From assembly GCA_021796315.1 (NCBI GenBank), contig JAJYOH010000017.1:1-27598 (forward strand): a stretch of DNA of 27,598 nucleotides, given 5' to 3'. The number at the start of each line of letters is the position of its first letter. The stretch's first letter is position 1. The DNA is from Chloroflexota bacterium. GTDB taxonomy: Bacteria; Chloroflexota; Anaerolineae; Anaerolineales; Villigracilaceae. Below, one piece after another: positions 1 to 6,866 of the stretch. Made by a program: the position numbers and the translations under genes. Under the pieces are notes generated by a model, which was given only the letters and a program-made list of their open reading frames with translations, made no database searches and had not been told where the DNA came from.

Positions 1-376
1 CAACACCAAACGCGTTGAACGCCGGCTTGGCAAACGCGCGCGCCCAATTTTGAAGTTGGATCATTTGGCGCGCGTCGGTGTGCAGCCGCATTACACGCTT
101 CAAACCGGACCCGATAACTTGCCGCGCCCGCCCGAACATTTTTCGCCGCTGGAAGCGCAACTGATCGCGGCTGAGATTCCATCCGATTTTTTGGCGTTGA
201 AATCTGCGGACTTTGCGCTTGCCCGCGATTGGCGTTTTTTTTCGCGTGAATTCTTCGAGACCGCTTTTTCCACAGGATACCTTGTCACGGATTTTATCCA
301 TGATAAAAGCGAAGACGGATCGCGAAGTTTTTACATCCTCACTGACGGCGAAAGCACACTGGACTCTTCAACATGA
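1..376 (+). CDS. C-terminal part of a GNAT-like protein (COG3375-type), 5' end outside window
   Basis: The reading frame is open from the first complete codon (position 2) to TGA at 374-376, so the gene begins upstream of the window and only about 124 C-terminal residues are visible. The segment around IPSDFLALKSADFALARDWR, followed by FFETAFSTGYLVTDFI, resembles the C-terminus of the predicted GNAT-superfamily proteins of COG3375. That group is functionally uncharacterised. The TTG at position 50 is internal to the frame and is not the start. The stop overlaps the next start as ATGA (373-376), so the two genes are probably translationally coupled. The family call is from memory of the motif; the catalytic acetyl-CoA-binding part is not in the window. 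Confidence 0.6.
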   Translation, partial: NTKRVERRLGKRARPILKLDHLARVGVQPHYTLQTGPDNLPRPPEHFSPLEAQLIAAEIPSDFLALKSADFALARDWRFFSREFFETAFSTGYLVTDFIHDKSEDGSRSFYILTDGESTLDSST

Positions 377-1191
377 AATATCCCGATATTGAAAACTGGT
401 GGGCTGTTCAGGCCATGATCGCCTCGTACAATCATGTTTATCAAGTGGTGTATGGCACAGGCTATGTATCACGCGGCATCATTGGCGTATCCATTTATTG
501 GGATGCGCCCATCGCCCCGTATCAACTGGAATTTCTGGCTCTCACATCCAATCCCAGGGAAGTGGTGGAAGCCGTGCGTGCCTACCCAATTGACCGACAA
601 AAATATGTGCTGAATGTTTTCCATAACGAACCGTCATCCAAAAGCCTGAAGACGGATTACATCCTCGAAGGATATGAATTTGTCCGTACAGGCGTCATTC
701 TGGGCTTGGATCTGCCAATCCAGATTCGTTCCGATCTCGCCAATATTCATAAAGCTGTCAAAGTCAGCGAAGCAGAACAGGCCAACCTGGCGCTCTCCCT
801 CGAGAACGAACACATGCCGCTTAAAGGATTACGCGGCAAACACATCCATAATTTTTATGCAAAGATCGAAGATCAAGTTGTTGGCTGGGCGCAATTGGTC
901 ACAATTTACCCCGGCGTTGGGTATCTTAATCAAGTTTATGTGATGACAGAATTTCGTGAGCGTGGCGTCGGTCGCGCCTTGGTCGAACGCGCGCACCAGT
1001 ATTGCAATCGCAAAAAACTTGAGCACATGGTTTTGATTCCATCTGATGTTGCATTGCACATGTATCGCCGCATGGGATATCGTCCATTGGCGTATTTCAC
1101 CGCATTCCGTCCGCAGGAAGAACGCGTCGAGACAAGATCGGGAAAAGCGGGCGAGATCGCGGCTGAAACAGCCACGGAACAGACCGAGTAG
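373..1191 (+). CDS. GNAT-family N-acetyltransferase (two-domain)
   Basis: This 272-residue protein has a typical acetyl-CoA-binding GNAT core in its C-terminal half. Residues around 150-245 include VGWAQLVTI, the beta4 strand YLNQVYVMTEF, then the pyrophosphate-binding loop R-E-R-G-V-G-R-A-L (motif A, Q/RxxGxG/A) and the terminal strand MYRRMGYRPL. The N-terminal ~130 residues form a separate, less conserved domain whose acceptor specificity cannot be read. The start ATG overlaps the preceding stop (ATGA), and the next gene starts 5 bases after the stop, so 1-2075 is probably one operon. The last ~25 residues are charged and Ala/Glu-rich and look like a disordered tail. The substrate is unknown. 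Confidence 0.8.
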   Translation: MKYPDIENWWAVQAMIASYNHVYQVVYGTGYVSRGIIGVSIYWDAPIAPYQLEFLALTSNPREVVEAVRAYPIDRQKYVLNVFHNEPSSKSLKTDYILEGYEFVRTGVILGLDLPIQIRSDLANIHKAVKVSEAEQANLALSLENEHMPLKGLRGKHIHNFYAKIEDQVVGWAQLVTIYPGVGYLNQVYVMTEFRERGVGRALVERAHQYCNRKKLEHMVLIPSDVALHMYRRMGYRPLAYFTAFRPQEERVETRSGKAGEIAAETATEQTE

Positions 1192-1196
1192 ATAAA

Positions 1197-2075
1197 ATGC
1201 CGCGGTCCTCTTTTTTTCAGCGAGCGCTTCGTAAGATAAGCAAAACTCTCCTTTCTTTTTTCTTTCTTGACCAATGGGTCATCCTGACGGGGAAAAACGT
1301 AAGCCAGGATTCGCTCGAATGGTCCGCCCTCCAGCCGCTCATCCCGGATAAAGATCGGTATTGGGCGGATCCATTCATCGTCGAAAAAGATGATCGCTTT
1401 TACATTTTCATTGAAGAAAAAATCCTTGCCTCGGGACTTGGCCGCATTGCCTGTTTGACTCTCGATGAAAATGGCGGGCTTGTCTCGAATCAAGTTGTGC
1501 TCGAACGGCCATATCATCTTTCCTATCCCTTTATCTTTGAATATCAAAATGAAATATATATGCTGCCCGAAACGGCGGCCAACCGTACGCTGGAGTTGTA
1601 TCGCTGTCAGCATTTCCCCGACCAGTGGCAATTCGTCAAAATGTTGATGGCGGATATTTATGCTGTGGACGCGACTCTGTTCGAATACGATAAAAAATGG
1701 TGGTTGTTCGCAAATGTCAAAGAAGAGGGTGGTTCGAGTTTGGATGCATTGCATCTTTTTTACGCCGACAGCCCGCTTGCCGATAAGTGGGCGGCGCATC
1801 CGCTCAACCCGATTGTCAGGGATATTCGTTCGGCGAGACCGGCGGGCCGCATCTTTACCTGCGACGGAAAGCTGATCCGCCCTTCGCAAGATTCCTCCCG
1901 CCGATATGGATACGCACTCAAGTTCAACCGCATCGATAAATTAAGTGAGAACGAATACGAAGAAACGAATGTAACATCATTTTTTCCGAAGGGCGGAAAA
2001 ATCCTGGCGACACATACCTTCAATCAAGCCGGGGACTTGACGGTGATCGATGCAATTATTAGAAGAATAAAGTAA
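1197..2075 (+). CDS. Five-bladed beta-propeller protein, GINT1 N-terminal-domain-like (putative sugar-active)
   Basis: This 292-residue protein has the motifs of the glycosidase-like propeller found at the N-terminus of plant glucosamine inositolphosphorylceramide transferase and in bacterial stand-alone or formyltransferase-fused proteins. Visible motifs are RYWADPFIV near residue 55, YPFIFEYQNEIYMLPET, DATLFEYDKKWWLF, ARPAGRIF and KLIRPSQDSS-x-x-YG. Repeated Asp-Pro and aromatic blade motifs of this sort are shared with GH43/GH68-like propellers. The first ~25 residues are basic then hydrophobic (RALRKISKTLLSFFFLD) but are not a convincing signal peptide. The protein could be a glycan-modifying or glycan-binding component. 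It sits in one operon with two GNAT proteins. The activity is not established for the bacterial forms. Confidence 0.55.
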   Translation: MPRSSFFQRALRKISKTLLSFFFLDQWVILTGKNVSQDSLEWSALQPLIPDKDRYWADPFIVEKDDRFYIFIEEKILASGLGRIACLTLDENGGLVSNQVVLERPYHLSYPFIFEYQNEIYMLPETAANRTLELYRCQHFPDQWQFVKMLMADIYAVDATLFEYDKKWWLFANVKEEGGSSLDALHLFYADSPLADKWAAHPLNPIVRDIRSARPAGRIFTCDGKLIRPSQDSSRRYGYALKFNRIDKLSENEYEETNVTSFFPKGGKILATHTFNQAGDLTVIDAIIRRIK

Positions 2076-2078
2076 TGC

Positions 2079-2142
2079 AGACTTCGGAAGTCTTTTGGGA
2101 GTCTTCAAGATCGTAAGCCTACGGGAAAGACTTCCGAAGTCT
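2079..2142. repeat. Pair of short palindromes forming an inverted repeat (possible terminator)
   Basis: A 17-base segment at 2079-2095 (agacttcggaagtcttt) recurs as its exact reverse complement at 2126-2142. Each arm is also nearly self-complementary (AGACTTC/GAAGTCT), so each can fold alone or pair with the other across a 30-base loop. It lies 3 bases after the stop of the propeller gene and before the convergent membrane-protein gene. It may end transcription from the left operon or be a copy of a dispersed palindromic repeat. The first arm ends in only a short T-run. Confidence 0.65.
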
Positions 2143-2160
2143 ATAAGTGCTATTAACGCA

Positions 2161-2186
2161 TGAGACGACTCGTACGAGTCGTCTCA
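2161..2186. repeat. 26-bp perfect palindrome
   Basis: The two 13-base halves, tgagacgactcgt and its exact reverse complement, meet with no spacer at 2173/2174. It lies in the 136-base gap between two convergent genes. A loopless palindrome can extrude as a cruciform or form a bidirectional RNA hairpin, but no poly-T tract follows, so a classical terminator is not clear. A dispersed palindromic repeat is an equally good reading. Confidence 0.8.
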
Positions 2187-2211
2187 GCGGTTGGATGGAG
2201 AGAAAGTGGAC

Positions 2212-2934
2212 CTACCTCCGCACGAATGGATTTTCTTCGTTTGACATTGCGTTCATGCCGACCGGATGGTATGTTGGCTCGGGACGCGGCATTGGACGAT
2301 TCACCGGAAGCGGCTTGGGAGCCGGGCGCGGATAAGATGTGGGTTGCACGCGCTGTGTCTGGGAAATTGGCTGGGAGTCAGTCTGCCAATTGGGACGCAG
2401 GGTGGTGCGTGAAGCAGGTCGGTCATCTGCCATGGTGAACATATTCTCGCCTGCAATCGAAAATGTTCCGATGATCAACACGCGGATCAACCAAACCATC
2501 ACTGCCACGAAAACCGGCACGGCCTTGGTTAACATGGTTTGCCCAACCAATGCAGCGCCAGCAGATGTGTGATTCAAGATGGCGACTGACACGCCCCACC
2601 AGGTCAGCATTGCGTTGAAGCCTGCCGCCAGCAGCCAGGCTCCGAACAGATACCAGACTTCAGCCGGTTCATCGCGTCCCTGTTGGGGGGTGAAGATGCG
2701 GGCGATCCCGGCAAAGTCAATGCCGCAAAAGGCGAAGGCCAGAATGGTTGACCAAAGAATGCCGCCTGTTTTGAGATTACCCAGAACATCTGCCAGGGCG
2801 AAGGAAGTTGTTGAAAAGTTAAAGACCTCGAAGGCCAGTAAAGCGGCGACGAGGATGGCCCCGAAAATTGCACCGCGTTTGAGGGCCGTCCCGCGCAGGA
2901 TGGGCATTAATTTGACGGAGAACGAACGGTTCAT
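2212..2934 (-). CDS. Four-helix integral membrane protein with Pro-rich cytosolic tail
   Basis: I do not recognise the family. The protein is 240 residues from ATG at 2932-2934, preceded by a good ribosome site (AAGAGGTG, about 6 bases upstream). A TTG 18 bases further upstream would overlap that site and is rejected. Four hydrophobic segments are visible at about residues 21-40, 58-80, 93-118 and 138-161. A hydrophilic tail (165-240) rich in Pro, Arg and Gln follows and is probably disordered. No catalytic motif is evident. The gene is single and lies behind a near-perfect promoter with a palindromic operator, which points to strong but repressible expression. The function is unknown. Confidence 0.75.
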   Translation of the reverse strand: MNRSFSVKLMPILRGTALKRGAIFGAILVAALLAFEVFNFSTTSFALADVLGNLKTGGILWSTILAFAFCGIDFAGIARIFTPQQGRDEPAEVWYLFGAWLLAAGFNAMLTWWGVSVAILNHTSAGAALVGQTMLTKAVPVFVAVMVWLIRVLIIGTFSIAGENMFTMADDRPASRTTLRPNWQTDSQPISQTQRVQPTSYPRPAPKPLPVNRPMPRPEPTYHPVGMNAMSNEENPFVRR

Positions 2935-2981
2935 AACACACCTCTCTTTCAATACTTTTACTGAGGGCGAAGTTCATTTCT

Positions 2982-3009
2982 ATTATAGAACAATTGTTCT
3001 ATTTGTCAA
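2982..3009 (-). promoter_or_regulatory. Consensus sigma-70-type promoter of the membrane-protein gene
   Basis: On the minus strand, TTGACA (complement of 3004-3009) is followed by a 16-base spacer and TATAAT (complement of 2982-2987). Both hexamers match the bacterial housekeeping consensus exactly. Transcription would start near 2975, giving a leader of about 40 nt that ends in the AAGAGGTG ribosome site and the ATG at 2934. Confidence 0.85.
2985..3002. promoter_or_regulatory. 18-bp perfect palindromic operator inside the promoter spacer
   Basis: The sequence atagaacaattgttctat is fully self-complementary and fills the space between the -35 and -10 hexamers, overlapping the -10 by three bases. 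This is the classical position of a repressor site that blocks RNA polymerase. The core GAAC-N4-GTTC resembles the Gram-positive LexA/DinR (SOS) box, but TetR or MarR-type dimers also bind such sites. The regulator is not encoded next to it, so its identity is inference. Confidence 0.7.
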
Positions 3010-3067
3010 GTATTCGATCTTGAAATTTCATTGCACTTCCCCGCTATAAACAACCTACGAGTGTAAA

Positions 3068-3883
3068 TTATATTCGCCTTGTCCAATCGGGATGATTATA
3101 TTTTTCGCGGACGAGTTCATCGGCACGCGACAGTTCACTGGCGGATAATTCTCCCGTTTCGAGGGTCAGCCCCAGTTTCGCTTCAAATGCCCAGACCAAT
3201 GCCTGGGCCGCGTCATTCCAAAGCACTTCGTGTCCGAGCACGGCCCGGACTGTGGTGGCACGCGATAATAATCTTGCCGCAGCTTCTGAGCGGGATGAAT
3301 CGTCAGAGAAGGCTAAAACATCGGTAATGCGCGCCAGGTTCCCGGTCAGAGGAAGAGAGCCGTGCTGCAAAACTCCTTCCTTGCGACGCGCCTGTGCCGA
3401 TCCGATTATTTTTTTCCCATTTACTGTAATCTCATACGCCGACGGGACTTCAAAGCAAACGGGGTTTGGCGCCTCACGGTTTGGACCGGTATCTTCTTTT
3501 ATTTCAACCGGCAATCCCAATGCTTTGACTGCCTCCAACAATGCAGCAGACAGGCGGTTGTAGCTCTCCAGAATCGAACCGGCTACGCGCGGCTCGTCGG
3601 CGGGAGCGATGATGGAATATGTGATCTCATCTGTGTGAAGGATGGCGCGCCCGCCGGTGGGACGACGAACGACATCCCAGCCGCGTTCCTCGAGGCGCAC
3701 GATATCAACATCTGCAAACGGCTGTCCCTGACCGAGCGAAAGGCAGGGTGGATCCCACGCGTAAAGGCGCAACGTTGGGATTGCTGCGCGGCGCCCAATA
3801 TGTTCAATGATCGCCTGGTCCGCGGCCATATTCCACGCGCCAGGCGCGGGGTGGGTATTCAAGAGTCGCCAAGTGTTCGTCAC
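3068..3883 (-). CDS. lipM: Octanoyl/lipoyl protein transferase, LipM-like (biotin/lipoate ligase fold)
   Basis: This 271-residue protein belongs to the lipoate-protein ligase A/LipM family, which attaches octanoyl or lipoyl groups to lipoyl domains such as GcvH. Family motifs are present: RRPTGGRAILH at residues 73-83, NGKKIIGSAQ (155-164) with the expected acyl-binding Lys near 158, and an EKYxxxxW-type end (REKYNHPDW). Cys143 in PVCFEVPSAYE aligns with the catalytic Cys of LipM octanoyltransferases (ACFDAPSWYE type), which favours LipM over an ATP-dependent LplA. The frame is open further upstream, but I chose GTG at 3881-3883 because homologues begin at TWRLLNT. It diverges from the 4031 gene. 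Confidence 0.8.
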   Translation of the reverse strand: MTNTWRLLNTHPAPGAWNMAADQAIIEHIGRRAAIPTLRLYAWDPPCLSLGQGQPFADVDIVRLEERGWDVVRRPTGGRAILHTDEITYSIIAPADEPRVAGSILESYNRLSAALLEAVKALGLPVEIKEDTGPNREAPNPVCFEVPSAYEITVNGKKIIGSAQARRKEGVLQHGSLPLTGNLARITDVLAFSDDSSRSEAAARLLSRATTVRAVLGHEVLWNDAAQALVWAFEAKLGLTLETGELSASELSRADELVREKYNHPDWTRRI

Positions 3884-3994
3884 AAGCAGATATTTTACCC
3901 GCAGAAATCCGGATTTTGCTCTGCCGCTTCTTATGCTATCCGTGGAAGGTAACTCAGTATTACAATCATAATGATTTTTGATTTGTGATTTCTG

Positions 3995-4000
3995 TATAAT
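3995..4000 (+). promoter_or_regulatory. Probable -10 element for the diguanylate cyclase gene
   Basis: A perfect TATAAT lies 30 bases before the ATG at 4031, in the divergent gap with the lipM-like gene. The best -35 at a 17-base spacing (3972-3977, tgattt) is poor, so activation may need another factor. Confidence 0.45.
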
Positions 4001-4030
4001 GTAATAAACGTGTGATCGTAGAAGAAATCC

Positions 4031-5935
4031 ATGCAAAATCAGCAGATTACCCACTCTAATCGTTATATCATCGCAGCCATTTTTTTGGCCTTGACTTTAC
4101 TTGCCCTGGGTGACATGCTGGAGATCATCCCTTATTTTGCACCCCTCGTTGCCAACCCGCTCTTTCCATTTTTTCACGAGACCCATGATCTTCTAGCTCT
4201 GACAGTGGCCTTGTATGCCGCTCATAAATTGTCTCCAAAGATTGGCGGGTGGGGAATAGGTTGGTTTCTTGTCATACATATACCGTATGCTTACATCGTT
4301 TTTCCAAGTGAGTTGCCTGAATTAACAAGGCTGGCGGCATTAAGTGCTGTGGGCGGTTTCGGTGTGTATATTATTGCGGTACGTAATCGCCTCGTAACGC
4401 AGTTGGATAAACTTGCACACGATTTGGATGCTCAACGAGCCGCCGCGTTCCGATATGCTGATGAATTGACCATTTTGAATGGCATTGCCACTATCGGTGT
4501 GGAAGCAACCAGTGTTGACGCTTTGATCGAGGACGCCATCCGGGTTATCAACAGCGGACTTCACCCGGACTATTTTGATATCGGACTCGTAGATGAAGCG
4601 GCCGGCGTGTTACGTGTCTATCGTTCGACGGTCATGGATGATACGGCTTCTTTGATGATTCCCCTGGGAAAAGGCGTAACTGGTAAGGTATTGGCAACCG
4701 GCAAAATTCAGCGAATCCCTGATGTGAGCCTCGAACCAGGTTATTTGGCGGTGAACCCGCAAACGCGATCTGAATTATGTGTGCCGCTTAAAATTGGGGA
4801 ACATATCATTGGAATCATCAACATTGAAAATAAACGGCTGAATGCATTTGGTGAATCTGATGAGTGGTTAATGATGACATTTGCGGACCAGTTGGTCACC
4901 GCGATTGAAAAGGTGAACTTGTTTCAATCGGAACAGCGCCATGCACAGGAAGCAGAAACTTTGCGTCAGGCTGGTTCCATCGTGGCGGCAACGCTCAAGC
5001 AGGATGAAGCCTTTGAACGAATCCTGTTACAACTGGAGCGCGTTGTCCCTTACGATAGCGCATCGGTTCAGTTGTTGGGCGAAGGTTATTTGGAGATCGT
5101 GGGTGGACGCGGTTGGACAGACCCGAAGGCCGTGGTTGGAATGCGTTTTCAGGTGCCCGGTGATAACCCAAACACGATTGTTATTCAAGAGCGCCGAACA
5201 TTGATTTTGGATGACGCGCCTTCAGCTTACGCGGCTTTTCGTCAGGGACCTCATAGCCATATCCGATCTTTTTTAGGCGTGCCTTTGATCGTCGGCGACC
5301 GGGTGATCGGAATGTTGGCAGTGGATAACACAAAGCCCAATTTCTTTACATCAGATCATGCCCGGCTGGTTGCGGCGTTTGCCGACCAGGTCGCGCTCGC
5401 CATCCAGAACGCCAAACTATTTAGTGAAGTGCAACAACTGGCTGGCACGGATGGCTTGACTGGTTTGCATAACCGCCGTCATTTTATGGAACTGGCTAAA
5501 CGTGAGTTCGGACGCGCCCGGCGCTATCAGCGCCCGCTGACCGCGATCATGATGGACATCGATAACTTCAAACAAGTGAACGATACCTATGGTCATGCCG
5601 TTGGCGACCAGGCGTTGAAGATCGTAGCTGATCGCTGTCGAAAAACTGTTCGGGACATTGACATCCTTGGACGGTACGGCGGCGATGAATTTGCCGCACT
5701 CCTGCTCGAGACCGATCTGGAAGGAGCGCGCATCGTGGCTGAACGTCTTCGCAGATGTGTGGTCGAACCGCCGATCGTGATTGGCGGCGGAAACCCGCTT
5801 GTTACTGTCAGCGTGGGAGTTGCGATCCTGGATAAAACATGCACGGCGCTGGATACACTCCTTGTGCGCGCAGATCAGGCATTATATGTTGCCAAGCAGG
5901 CAGGGCGGAATCAAATATCAATATGGCAGGGGTGA
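4031..5935 (+). CDS. Membrane-anchored GAF-GAF-GGDEF diguanylate cyclase
   Basis: This 634-residue protein would make cyclic di-GMP from two GTP. Four hydrophobic segments occupy roughly residues 12-28, 52-66, 77-92 and 103-118. A helical linker follows, then GAF domain 1 (about 150-295) and GAF domain 2 (about 310-465). The GGDEF domain (about 470-634) begins at GTDGLTGLHNRRHF. The active-site signature GGDEF is intact at 550-554. The inhibitory I-site RxxD is present as RDID (541-544) exactly five residues upstream, so product inhibition is expected. The ligands of the GAF domains cannot be told from the sequence. The serine hydrolase gene follows after 11 bases and may be cotranscribed. 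The ATG start has only a weak upstream AGAAG site. Confidence 0.92.
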   Translation: MQNQQITHSNRYIIAAIFLALTLLALGDMLEIIPYFAPLVANPLFPFFHETHDLLALTVALYAAHKLSPKIGGWGIGWFLVIHIPYAYIVFPSELPELTRLAALSAVGGFGVYIIAVRNRLVTQLDKLAHDLDAQRAAAFRYADELTILNGIATIGVEATSVDALIEDAIRVINSGLHPDYFDIGLVDEAAGVLRVYRSTVMDDTASLMIPLGKGVTGKVLATGKIQRIPDVSLEPGYLAVNPQTRSELCVPLKIGEHIIGIINIENKRLNAFGESDEWLMMTFADQLVTAIEKVNLFQSEQRHAQEAETLRQAGSIVAATLKQDEAFERILLQLERVVPYDSASVQLLGEGYLEIVGGRGWTDPKAVVGMRFQVPGDNPNTIVIQERRTLILDDAPSAYAAFRQGPHSHIRSFLGVPLIVGDRVIGMLAVDNTKPNFFTSDHARLVAAFADQVALAIQNAKLFSEVQQLAGTDGLTGLHNRRHFMELAKREFGRARRYQRPLTAIMMDIDNFKQVNDTYGHAVGDQALKIVADRCRKTVRDIDILGRYGGDEFAALLLETDLEGARIVAERLRRCVVEPPIVIGGGNPLVTVSVGVAILDKTCTALDTLLVRADQALYVAKQAGRNQISIWQG

Positions 5936-5946
5936 GATTCAAATCC

Positions 5947-6759
5947 ATGCCCAAGGAACTTAATGAATTTATTTTGGAAGCCAGGACCGTTGAAGCGGGA
6001 TTGGCTGCCTGTAACTTTTCGACCGGCGAAGAGATTCTTATTGATCCCGATATGTCTTTTCATCCTGCCAGCGCGATGAAAATCTGCGTGATGATGGAAG
6101 TCTTTCATCAGGCGCGGCAGGGATTGTTTTCGTTGGACGACCCTATAATAATCAAAAATGAATTTGCCAGTATTGTGGATGGAAGCGCGTACTCGCTTTC
6201 GGCGGAGGATGATTCAGAAAAGGATTTATATAAATTAATCGGCCAGCCGCTTCCGGTCCGGGACCTGGTGCGGCTCATGATTACTGTCAGCTCCAACCTG
6301 GCGACAAATCTGCTCGTCGAACGCGTCACCCCGCAGCGGACAACCGCCTTCATGCGCGAACTCGGCGCAGACGGTTTGATCGTCCGCCGCGGCGTGGAAG
6401 ATAACAAAGCCTTCCGGCTCGGATTGAACAACGAGTCCACCGCGCGCGGTTTTATGAATATTCTGGTAAAGCTTGAAAAGCGGGAAGTTGTTTCAGAACA
6501 AGATTCGAACGAGATGATCGAAATTTTGCTTGGACAAAAATTTAACGAGATGATCCCCACACAGTTGCCTGCGGATGTCCGTGTGGCGCACAAGACCGGT
6601 TGGACGGGAAAGTTTTATCACGATGTGGGGATTGTTTATCCGCCGGATCGCAAGCCGTTCGTGCTGGCGATACTGACAAATGGTTTTGAAAAAGAAGAAG
6701 ACGCGCATCCATTTGTTGCGAGACTGGCGAAGAAGATTTATGAGTATTGGGTTGGCTGA
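5947..6759 (+). CDS. Class A beta-lactamase-like serine hydrolase, cytoplasmic
   Basis: This 270-residue protein has the class A beta-lactamase/PBP-like active-site set: Ser42-x-x-Lys45 (ASAMK), Ser115-Ser-Asn117 (SSN in place of SDN), Glu151 in RRGVEDNKA where the omega-loop Glu166 is expected, and Lys216-Thr-Gly (HKTGWTGKFYHDVG). No signal peptide is visible, so it probably acts in the cytoplasm and may be a peptidase or esterase rather than a resistance enzyme. I chose ATG 5947, about 11 bases after a GGTGA site. An earlier in-frame ATG at 5923 overlaps the upstream gene's end. It lies directly behind a diguanylate cyclase. Resistance to beta-lactams should not be assumed. Confidence 0.8.
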   Translation: MPKELNEFILEARTVEAGLAACNFSTGEEILIDPDMSFHPASAMKICVMMEVFHQARQGLFSLDDPIIIKNEFASIVDGSAYSLSAEDDSEKDLYKLIGQPLPVRDLVRLMITVSSNLATNLLVERVTPQRTTAFMRELGADGLIVRRGVEDNKAFRLGLNNESTARGFMNILVKLEKREVVSEQDSNEMIEILLGQKFNEMIPTQLPADVRVAHKTGWTGKFYHDVGIVYPPDRKPFVLAILTNGFEKEEDAHPFVARLAKKIYEYWVG

Positions 6760-6769
6760 AAAATTATCC

Positions 6770-6845
6770 ACAGATTTCGCGGATTACACACGTGTGCCTG
6801 CGGCATAGTGCAGGCAGATTGAAGAAAAAAATCTGCGAAATCTGT
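6770..6845. repeat. Inverted repeat between convergent genes (bidirectional terminator-like)
   Basis: The 16-base arm at 6770-6785 (acagatttcgcggatt) pairs with 6830-6845 with one G:U-type mismatch. Inside it a smaller hairpin (gcctgc 6796-6801 with gcaggc 6810-6815) can form. The second arm and the bases after it (aatctgtgtaatctgcgg) resemble a widespread family of environmental intergenic repeats. The element fills the gap between two convergent genes and may end transcription from both sides. Confidence 0.6.
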
Positions 6846-6866
6846 GTAATCTGCGGATGGATTTTG

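Noticed and set aside
936..1889. 317-codon minus-strand frame
   Set aside because: It runs antisense to a GNAT and a propeller gene with clear motifs; its composition looks like a reverse-complement artefact.
2935..2952. TTG start upstream of the membrane protein
   Set aside because: It would overlap the clear AAGAGGTG site that serves ATG 2934.
5947..6759. Annotation as an antibiotic-resistance beta-lactamase
   Set aside because: There is no signal peptide and SDN is replaced by SSN; the family includes non-resistance hydrolases.
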